Assembly: GCA_019090225.1 (NCBI GenBank)
Contig: JAHRWI010000258.1
Span: 1 to 21,952, forward strand
Reading direction: 5' to 3'
DNA: 21,952 nt
Source: Porticoccaceae bacterium
Lineage (GTDB): Bacteria > Pseudomonadota > Gammaproteobacteria > Pseudomonadales > Porticoccaceae
In this document: in pieces, positions 16,621-21,952 of the stretch
Layout of the letters: every line of letters begins with the position of its first letter
How positions within the stretch are numbered: position 1 is the stretch's first letter
The notes under the pieces: generated by a model
What the model saw: the letters and a program-made list of their open reading frames with translations, nothing else
Told to the model about the DNA's origin: nothing
The model's database searches: none
Program-made: the position numbers and the translations under genes

Positions 16621-18166
16621 TAACTAAGCGTTGTAAAGGCAGCAGTAGATCCGTCGCCATCATACCCCGCTCACCGCACTCTTCAGCAACACGGTCTGCC
16701 GCTGCCCCATGTAGGCAAGCGCCAAGTTGAGTCGCCTGATCAGCACTTAGCCCTTGAGCCAGCAAACCACCGATAATCCCTGCCAGGACATCACCCATAC
16801 CGCCGGTTGCCATACCTGGATTGCCATAAGGACACAGGGAAAGGGTTTCTTCACCGCTCGAGATCAAAGTGCCTGCGCCCTTCAATAAAACGGTGCCGTG
16901 AAAATCTCGCTGAAGCGCTTTACACGCGCCAAAGCGATCAGCTTGAATCTCGGCATTACTGATATTCAGCAAACGCGCTGCTTCACCGGGATGAGGGGTC
17001 AGTACCCAGCTCCGGGTATCAGCCCCCGCGCCAACTCGACCTTCACCGATAATATTTAACGCATCGGCATCCACGACCATGGGAATACCAGAGTTAATCG
17101 CCTGCTGTAAGACCTGTTCGGACCAGGGTGAGCGACCCAAACCAGGGCCAATCACCAGCACACTGGGTGCGGCTAACAATGGCTCCAGTTGCTGACCTGA
17201 ATCAACCGGTTTGACCATCAGCTCTGGCCGCCGGGCCAGCAAGGCAGAGACGTGACTTGAACGCGTGGCTACGCCGACTAATCCAGCCCCAACACGCAGC
17301 GCTGCTTCTGCAGCCATTGCTGCCGCACCGCCAAAGCCCTCATCACCCCCAATCACCAGCACGTGACCGAACTTACCTTTATGAGCGTCCCGATCCCGTC
17401 GTGGCAACTGGCTCATTAAGTCCGGTAGATTCAGCCGCTGGGCGCTGACCGATATAGCCTCAAAAATCTGCGCGGGAACATCGAGATCGTGATAACTCAG
17501 ATCGCCACACAGGGCTGGTCCTCGGCCGGTTAACAGGCCTGCTTTCATGCCGATAAAGGTCACTGTTAGCTCAGCCATTACGGCCACACCGCGCACTGCA
17601 CCCGTGTCGCTGCACAGCCCGGAGGGAATATCGATAGCGACTACCGGACTTGCTGACTGGTTTATGGCTGCAATAGCCTGCACATAATTTTCTCGCACCT
17701 GGCCTTTTATGCCGGTGCCGAGCAAAGCATCGACGATTACTTCACCGCCGTCCTCACCATCAACATCAACGCTATCGACATCTATCGCACCAGTATTGTC
17801 CATCGTGCCCTGAAACGCTGCCATCGACACATCGGCCTGGCAGGCAAACTGCCAGGCTCGGCGGGCATCACCTGTTAACTTATCTGCGGGAACAAGCTGT
17901 AGCACCGTAACCAGCAAACCTCGCTGTTTGGCCAAAGCTGCGATGATGTAACCATCACCGCCGTTATTGCCGCCGCCACAAAACACGGTGATCCGATTCG
18001 CGCTGGGCCAACGTGCCAATAGCGCTTTAAAAGCCGCAGCACCGGCATGCTTCATGAGTGCGATACCGGGCATGCCATGATCTTCTATGGCCCGCCGATC
18101 CAGTTCGCGCACCGCCTCGGCTGTATAGAGTCTATCTGAAATATCCACCGCTGAAATATCCACCAC
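16610..18166 (-). CDS. nnr: Bifunctional NAD(P)H-hydrate epimerase / ADP-dependent dehydratase
   Basis: 518 residues. It repairs hydrated NAD(P)H (NADHX, NADPHX), which forms spontaneously or through GAPDH. The N-terminal YjeF_N epimerase (about 12-235) shows VFCGGGNNGGDGYIIA (61-76), DALLGTGIKG (146-155) and AIDIPSGLCSDTGAVRG (177-193). The C-terminal ribokinase-like dehydratase (about 245-515) shows KGKFGHVLVIGGDEGFGGA, LTPHPGEAARLL (389-400) and the nucleotide site NPGMATGGMGDVLAG. A small acidic insert (DVDSVDVDGEDGGE, 129-142) precedes the epimerase core strand. The start is GTG, but which one is uncertain: 18166, 18163 or 18148 lie in a 15-bp tandem duplication encoding VDIS twice. It is divergent from queG. 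Confidence 0.97.
   Translation of the reverse strand: MVDISAVDISDRLYTAEAVRELDRRAIEDHGMPGIALMKHAGAAAFKALLARWPSANRITVFCGGGNNGGDGYIIAALAKQRGLLVTVLQLVPADKLTGDARRAWQFACQADVSMAAFQGTMDNTGAIDVDSVDVDGEDGGEVIVDALLGTGIKGQVRENYVQAIAAINQSASPVVAIDIPSGLCSDTGAVRGVAVMAELTVTFIGMKAGLLTGRGPALCGDLSYHDLDVPAQIFEAISVSAQRLNLPDLMSQLPRRDRDAHKGKFGHVLVIGGDEGFGGAAAMAAEAALRVGAGLVGVATRSSHVSALLARRPELMVKPVDSGQQLEPLLAAPSVLVIGPGLGRSPWSEQVLQQAINSGIPMVVDADALNIIGEGRVGAGADTRSWVLTPHPGEAARLLNISNAEIQADRFGACKALQRDFHGTVLLKGAGTLISSGEETLSLCPYGNPGMATGGMGDVLAGIIGGLLAQGLSADQATQLGACLHGAAADRVAEECGERGMMATDLLLPLQRLVNGK
18136..18165. repeat. 15-bp tandem duplication at the nnr start
   Basis: CTGAAATATCCACCG (18136-18150) is followed directly by CTGAAATATCCACCA (18151-18165), identical at 14 of 15 positions. 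On the nnr strand it encodes VDIS-A-VDIS-D and supplies more than one possible GTG start. The length is in frame, so the duplication adds five residues or moves the start without breaking the gene. Confidence 0.9.
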
Positions 18167-18199
18167 TATTATGTAAGTTAGCTCTGTATTTGGGTTCTG

Positions 18200-18227
18200 T
18201 TTATAAAACCCAGTATCTTGCCGTTAA
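18200..18227 (-). promoter_or_regulatory. Candidate sigma-70 promoter for nnr
   Basis: On the minus strand a -35 TTAACG (18227-18222) lies 16 bases before a -10 TATAAA (18205-18200). Each is one or two bases off consensus. It would give a leader of about 25-45 bases before the nnr GTG codons. It overlaps the candidate queG promoter, as is common in divergent gene pairs. Prediction by eye only. Confidence 0.4.
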
Positions 18228-18245
18228 TTCTGAGAGAATTATACG
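18218..18245 (+). promoter_or_regulatory. Candidate sigma-70 promoter for queG with spacer dyad
   Basis: TTGCCG (18218-18223) and TATACG (18240-18245) are separated by 16 bases, each with four of six consensus bases. The spacer contains the dyad AATTCT-GAG-AGAATT (18226-18240), and a second dyad TGGGTT...AACCCA lies upstream at 18191-18212. A leader of roughly 80 bases would follow. Prediction by eye only. Confidence 0.3.
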
Positions 18246-18334
18246 GTATGGAAAGCAGGCTGGGACGACTCCCACCGCTACCCCGAGCAAAAAATACCTG
18301 ATCCTAAGCTGACTCCAAAACTGATCCCTAAGCC

Positions 18335-19456
18335 ATGAACTCTTCAAACACGCCTAAACCTACACTGACTCAGCTTACAGAGAACATTCGTCAGTGGAGT
18401 CAGGACTTAGAATTCCAGCAAATCGGCTTTACCCGAACTGATCTGAGCCAGGCTGGAGAGCGCCTGCAAGGGTGGCTCGATAACGACTACCATGGCTCGA
18501 TGCAATGGCTGGCAGAACATGGCGACAAACGCTGGCATCCGGAAAAACTGCTGCCGGGTACCGTATCGGTCATCTGCGTGCGGATGGATTATTTACCCGC
18601 CGACAGCAACATGGTTGCCTGTCTGAAAGATGGCGAAAAGGCTTACCTGTCGCGCTACGCTCTGGGCCGTGATTACCATAAATTGATGCGTAAACGTCTC
18701 GCTACCCTGGCCAGCAAGATTGAGGCGGCCTGCGGCGAAGCAGTTATTCAGCGTCCCTTTGTGGACAGCGCCCCGGTCATGGAAAAACCCCTGGCCGAAC
18801 AAGCCGGGCTGGGCTGGATCGGTAAAAACACCCTGCTGCTAAATCGACAGGCGGGATCATGGTTTTTCCTCGGTGAACTCTATACCAGCCTCGCGCTGCC
18901 GGAAGATAAACCGATGCCGGAAAAACAATGCGGGCAATGCCGCGCCTGTCACAAGGTCTGCCCTACCGATGCCTTCCCAGAGCCCTATGTGCTGGATGCT
19001 CGACGCTGTATCTCTTATCTAACTATCGAAAACAAAGGTCCAATTCCTGTCGAGTTTCGCAAGGCCATGGGCAATCGCGTCTTTGGTTGCGATGACTGTC
19101 AGATTATTTGTCCCTGGAACCGTTTCGCATCAGCCACCACCGAGCAGGATTTCCAGCCTCGCCACAAGCTGGATAACAGCGCCTTAGTCACTTTATTTGG
19201 CTGGAGTGAAGAGCAATTCCTCAGCAATACCGCAGGCTCGCCGATTCGGCGCATTGGCTATGAGCGCTGGCAACGCAATCTCGCAGTGGGTCTCGGCAAC
19301 GCGCCCTATTCAACACAGTTAGTACGTGCCTTACAGACAAAGTTAGACAGCGCATCCGAGCTCATCAAAGAACACATTATCTGGGCACTGGAACAACAAT
19401 CAAAAAACGCGCCCGATAGCGATGGGAGTATTGATATCAATAGTCATGTTCTGTAG
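18335..19456 (+). CDS. queG: Epoxyqueuosine reductase QueG
   Basis: 373 residues. A cobalamin- and iron-sulphur-dependent enzyme that reduces epoxyqueuosine to queuosine at the wobble base of tRNAs with GUN anticodons. The N-terminal cobalamin-binding part includes RPFVDSAPVMEKPLAEQAGLGWIGKN (140-165), with Asp144 in the place of the proposed catalytic acid. The ferredoxin-like part binds two [4Fe-4S] clusters through C199, C202, C205, C209, C225, C252, C255 and C259 (QCGQCRACHKVCP and GCDDCQIICPWN). The start is ATG at 18335; no clear ribosome-binding site is seen. It is divergent from nnr, the arrangement known in E. coli (yjeS/yjeF). Confidence 0.98.
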   Translation: MNSSNTPKPTLTQLTENIRQWSQDLEFQQIGFTRTDLSQAGERLQGWLDNDYHGSMQWLAEHGDKRWHPEKLLPGTVSVICVRMDYLPADSNMVACLKDGEKAYLSRYALGRDYHKLMRKRLATLASKIEAACGEAVIQRPFVDSAPVMEKPLAEQAGLGWIGKNTLLLNRQAGSWFFLGELYTSLALPEDKPMPEKQCGQCRACHKVCPTDAFPEPYVLDARRCISYLTIENKGPIPVEFRKAMGNRVFGCDDCQIICPWNRFASATTEQDFQPRHKLDNSALVTLFGWSEEQFLSNTAGSPIRRIGYERWQRNLAVGLGNAPYSTQLVRALQTKLDSASELIKEHIIWALEQQSKNAPDSDGSIDINSHVL

Positions 19457-19459
19457 ACT
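19431..19459 (+). promoter_or_regulatory. Candidate sigma-70 promoter for rpsT
   Basis: TTGATA (19431-19436, five of six consensus) and TAGACT (19454-19459, four of six) are separated by exactly 17 bases. The -10 includes the queG stop codon. Transcription would begin near 19466, giving a leader of about 64 bases before the rpsT GTG, long enough to hold an autoregulatory structure. Prediction by eye only. Confidence 0.4.
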
Positions 19460-19529
19460 GCGCCGCCTCGCAATTTCCATATCAAAATTCCTGCCCAAGT
19501 AGTGGCAAACCAGTAACAGGAGCATCACG

Positions 19530-19805
19530 GTGGCAAACTCACCTCAGGCACGCAAGCGCGCCAGACAGAACGAAAAACGTCGTCAACACAACGCCAGCAT
19601 GCGTTCCATGGGCCGCACCTACCTGAAAAAGGTTAATGCTGCTATTGAATCCGGCGATGTAGAGCAGGCTAAAGCTGCCTATACAGACGCCGTTTCGGTG
19701 CTCGACCGCTATGCTGACAAAGGCGGTATCCTGCACAAGAACAAAGCTTCACGGCATAAAAGCCGACTCAACAAGCAGATCAAGTTGATGGCTGCCTCTG
19801 CCTAG
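19530..19805 (+). CDS. rpsT: 30S ribosomal protein S20
   Basis: 91 residues, very basic, and slightly longer than the usual 86-88. S20 is a primary binder of 16S rRNA in early 30S assembly. The family pattern is clear: MANSPQARKRARQNEKRR at the N-terminus, SMRSMGRTYLKKVNAAI (about 23-39), and GGILHKNKASRHKSRLNKQI near the C-terminus. The start is GTG at 19530, with AGGAG at 19518-19522 about 7 bases upstream. Non-ATG starts in rpsT are known (UUG in E. coli), where they take part in S20 feedback on its own translation. A strong bidirectional terminator lies 35 bases after the stop. Confidence 0.99.
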   Translation: MANSPQARKRARQNEKRRQHNASMRSMGRTYLKKVNAAIESGDVEQAKAAYTDAVSVLDRYADKGGILHKNKASRHKSRLNKQIKLMAASA

Positions 19806-19840
19806 CAGACAATTTGTCTATTAATCCCACAGACAAATCG

Positions 19841-19871
19841 AAAAAAAGCCGACAGCGCTGTCGGCTTTTTT
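19841..19871. terminator. Bidirectional terminator between rpsT and proB
   Basis: The 20-base palindrome formed by AGCCGACA-GCGC-TGTCGGCT (19847-19866) is flanked by seven A (19841-19847) and six T (19866-19871). It can end rpsT on the plus strand and, in reverse, transcripts coming from proB on the minus strand, whose stop lies about 125 bases away. Confidence 0.95.
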
Positions 19872-19885
19872 GTGTCCCAAGTTTG

Positions 19886-19920
19886 GACTTTGAGCGTCTT
19901 GAGACCTTTGAACATCTTGA
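19886..19920. repeat. Imperfect 17/18-bp tandem repeat
   Basis: GACTTTGAGCGTCTTGA (19886-19902) is followed by GACCTTTGAACATCTTGA (19903-19920). It sits in the 190-base convergent gap between rpsT and proB, beyond the shared terminator. I see no gene or other signal in it. Confidence 0.45.
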
Positions 19921-19963
19921 GCCGCTAGCTCGGTAATGCGGATCATTTCATAATCACTTCTGG

Positions 19964-19997
19964 CTTACACCGCCCTGCTGCAGACACTTACACCGCC
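19964..19997. repeat. 11-bp direct repeat next to the proB stop
   Basis: CTTACACCGCC occurs at 19964-19974 and 19987-19997, with 12 bases between copies. The second copy ends at the first base of the proB stop codon (minus strand). This is probably a remnant of slippage, with no evident function. Confidence 0.5.
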
Positions 19998-21133
19998 TAA
20001 AGCACAACCATATTATCCCGATGAATCAATTCTTCATCATTGCAGTAGCCTAGTATTTCGCCGATCTCGGCACTGGCTTTACCAATGATTTTAGCGCTCT
20101 CGACAGCACTGTAGTTAATCAGGCCACGAGCCACTTCCTGCTGATTACCATCAACACAGCTGACCATCTCTCCCCGCGTAAAACTACCACTCACCGTCTT
20201 GACGCCGACCGGCAGTAAACTTTTGCCTTGTTCCCGCACCACTCTAACGGCACCGTCATCCAACACCAATTGACCACGCATCTGTAGGTGGCCGGCAAGC
20301 CATTGCTTCCTCGCATCGAGAGGTTCCCGCTTAGAGACCAGCAAGGTGCCTTCATCCTCACCCGCCTGTAGCTTGAGTAGAATATTATCGATACTGCCCC
20401 CTGCAATCAGGGTGTTCGCGCCAGAACGGGCCGCCAGTCGCGCTGCTTCCAGTTTAGTAATCATGCCGCCACGCCCCAGGCCACCGCTACTACCGCCGGC
20501 TATGTCATCGAGACTGCGATCCTCAGCATCGGCCAGGCGTATTAGAGGAGAATCCGGATGCTTGCGAGGATCCTGCTCAAACAAACCCGCCTGGTCCGTT
20601 AGTATCACCAGCAACTCAGCATCAAGAAGGTTGGTGACCATCGCTGCCAGCCTATCGTTATCGCCGAAGCGAATTTCATCTGTGGCAACGGTATCGTTTT
20701 CATTAACAATCGGTACCGCGTCCAAGGCCAGCAAAGTATTGAGGGTGCTGCGGGCGTTGAGATAGCGCTGGCGGCTGGCCAGATCATCATGATCAACCAG
20801 GATTTGCGCGGTGTGTTTGCCATATTGCTGAAATTGCGTCTCATAGGCCTGGATCAGACCCATTTGACCAATCGCCGCTGCGGCCTGTAACTCATGCACT
20901 GTGCCGGGTCGCTGCTGCCAGCCGAGACGACTCATGCCTTCGGCCACTGCACCAGATGACACCAACACCACTTCAATGCCCTTAGTCTGAAGCTCAACGA
21001 CCTGACTAACCCAGCCAGCGATGGCGGCACGATCGAGACCACGGCCATTATTGGTCAGCAGGGCACTGCCAATTTTCACCACCCAGCGTCGAGCGCTGCT
21101 AATTTTTTGCCTGGGGCTAAGTTCGGTATTCAT
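19997..21133 (-). CDS. proB: Glutamate 5-kinase
   Basis: 378 residues. It phosphorylates glutamate to gamma-glutamyl phosphate, the first and proline-inhibited step of proline synthesis. The amino-acid-kinase domain (about 15-265) shows WVVKIGSALLTNNGRGLD (17-34), VLVSSGAVAEGMSRLGW, PIVNENDTVATDEIRFGDND, LTDQAGLFEQDPR and GRGGMITKLEAARLA. The C-terminal PUA domain (about 285-370) includes GQLVLDDGAVRVV and RGLINYSAVESAKIIG. The start is ATG at 21133, with GAGAGGAAG close upstream. It follows obgE by 66 bases, an arrangement known from pseudomonads. proA is not in this window. Confidence 0.98.
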   Translation of the reverse strand: MNTELSPRQKISSARRWVVKIGSALLTNNGRGLDRAAIAGWVSQVVELQTKGIEVVLVSSGAVAEGMSRLGWQQRPGTVHELQAAAAIGQMGLIQAYETQFQQYGKHTAQILVDHDDLASRQRYLNARSTLNTLLALDAVPIVNENDTVATDEIRFGDNDRLAAMVTNLLDAELLVILTDQAGLFEQDPRKHPDSPLIRLADAEDRSLDDIAGGSSGGLGRGGMITKLEAARLAARSGANTLIAGGSIDNILLKLQAGEDEGTLLVSKREPLDARKQWLAGHLQMRGQLVLDDGAVRVVREQGKSLLPVGVKTVSGSFTRGEMVSCVDGNQQEVARGLINYSAVESAKIIGKASAEIGEILGYCNDEELIHRDNMVVL

Positions 21134-21199
21134 ACTTCCTCTCGAATACAGCTATCAATCTGACTTGCTCCGCCTGAGGATCGCGATTACGAGCCGCGC

Positions 21200-21952
21200 T
21201 TAAGGCTCGTAAACGACTTCAACATCCATATCATCGTCGTCCTCATCATCACCTTCTAACTCACTCTCCAGCTTCACCGCTTGTCTCGCATCGCGCAGGG
21301 CTTCTATTTGCTGGCGAACTTCGGCCTGCATTTGATTCTGCATAGCCTGCTCTCTGTCCAGAGCCTCAGGATCGTTGGCCATAGCCTCCTGATGCTGGCT
21401 AATATGGGCGTAAATGACCTCGCATAGCTGCTCGGTGCCAGTGTTGGCTAGCGCAGAAATTCGATAAACCGGGCCTGTCCATTCGAGACTTTCAACCAGG
21501 GCTGAGCAACGTTTATCGACTTCATCATCAGGCAGCAGGTCAACTTTATTTAGCACCAACCAGCGATCACGTCCCGCCAGTGTGGGGCTAAACGTGTTTA
21601 GTTCGCGATGGATAGCCCGTGCGTTTTCCAGCGGCTCTGAACCATCAACCGGCAACATATCGACCATGTGCAATAACAGGCGGGTGCGCGTCAAATGCTT
21701 GAGAAAACGAATACCCAGGCCTGCGCCACTGGAGGCACCTTCAATCAAACCGGGCACATCAGCCATCACAAAACTTCTGAATGGGCCTACCTGCACAACA
21801 CCCAAATTCGGAATCAAAGTAGTAAAAGGATAATCAGCAACTTTAGGTCGAGCCGCAGATACCGAGCGAATCAGTGTCGATTTACCGGCATTGGGTAAAC
21901 CTAACAAACCAACATCGGCCAGCACTTTTAGCTCTAAGCGCAATTGCAGGGC
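21200..21952 (-). CDS. obgE: Obg-family GTPase ObgE/CgtA, 5' end beyond window
   Basis: 251 codons of the G domain and C-terminal tail are present; the N-terminal glycine-rich Obg domain (about 150 residues) lies beyond the right edge. Motifs are LRLELKVLADVGLLGLPNAGKST (end of the Obg domain plus G1), DYPFTTLIPNLGVV (G2), ADVPGLIEGAS (G3), LNKVDLL (G4) and RISALANTG (G5). The tail is acidic (EGDDEDDDDMDVEVVYEP), as in gammaproteobacterial ObgE. It supports 50S subunit assembly and links growth with (p)ppGpp. The frame is open to base 21952 without a start, so the TTG at 21943 should not be taken as one. Followed by proB; rpmA and rplU are expected upstream. Confidence 0.97.
   Translation of the reverse strand, partial: ALQLRLELKVLADVGLLGLPNAGKSTLIRSVSAARPKVADYPFTTLIPNLGVVQVGPFRSFVMADVPGLIEGASSGAGLGIRFLKHLTRTRLLLHMVDMLPVDGSEPLENARAIHRELNTFSPTLAGRDRWLVLNKVDLLPDDEVDKRCSALVESLEWTGPVYRISALANTGTEQLCEVIYAHISQHQEAMANDPEALDREQAMQNQMQAEVRQQIEALRDARQAVKLESELEGDDEDDDDMDVEVVYEP

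Noticed and set aside
18058..18312. An 84-codon plus-strand frame containing a repeated LKYPP
   Set aside because: The repeat is only the 15-bp duplication at the nnr start read on the opposite strand, and there is no ribosome-binding site or homology.
1..21952. CRISPR arrays, tRNA/rRNA genes, insertion sequences, phage genes
   Set aside because: I saw no regularly spaced repeats, no transposase or integrase coding sequence, and no tRNA-like TTCGA arm with a matching acceptor stem in the gaps.

Overview
This window is the chromosome of a gammaproteobacterium. Gene content and order on the minus strand, obgE-proB and then nnr-tsaE-amiB-mutL-miaA-hfq-hflX-hflK-hflC-yjeT(DUF2065)-hisZ-purA, follow the classic gammaproteobacterial 'hfq superoperon'. 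queG is divergent from nnr and rpsT lies beyond it. The presence of hisZ and of an endonuclease-type MutL argues for a Pseudomonas/Cellvibrionales-like lineage rather than an enteric. A lipid- or steroid-type thiolase/DUF35 pair fits an environmental or marine organism, but no genus can be named from the sequence.

Layout. Positions 1-51 are not genomic: they are an Illumina Nextera i5 adapter with its 8-base index, left on the contig end. It joins directly onto selO, which is cut near its 3' end, so the apparent C-terminus of SelO is encoded by adapter. Positions 1480-4455 hold the only accessory-looking stretch: a CrtC/DUF7064-like protein of unknown function on the plus strand, converging on a translationally coupled thiolase-fold protein plus a DUF35 zinc-ribbon/OB-fold protein on the minus strand. 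Two terminator hairpins lie between them. From 4645 to 18166 is the housekeeping block on the minus strand: purine synthesis (purA), histidine synthesis control (hisZ), a small membrane protein, the FtsH-modulating HflKC complex, the HflX ribosome-rescue GTPase, the RNA chaperone Hfq, tRNA modification (miaA, tsaE), mismatch repair (mutL), cell-wall amidase (amiB) and NAD(P)HX repair (nnr). Then come queG (tRNA queuosine) and rpsT (ribosomal protein S20) on the plus strand, a convergent bidirectional terminator, and proB and the 3' part of obgE on the minus strand, with obgE running off the right edge.

How the genes work together. Many adjacent genes overlap or touch (nnr/tsaE, tsaE/amiB, hfq/hflX, hflK/hflC, thiolase/DUF35), which points to cotranscription and coupled translation. 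A strong intrinsic terminator follows hflC, so DUF2065-hisZ-purA probably has its own promoter. There is no mobile element, CRISPR array, rRNA or tRNA gene, and no gene-free stretch reaches 300 bases. I found no clear sign of an undescribed system. The most interesting items are the Cys-less thiolase/DUF35 pair with its unknown neighbour, and the adapter artefact.
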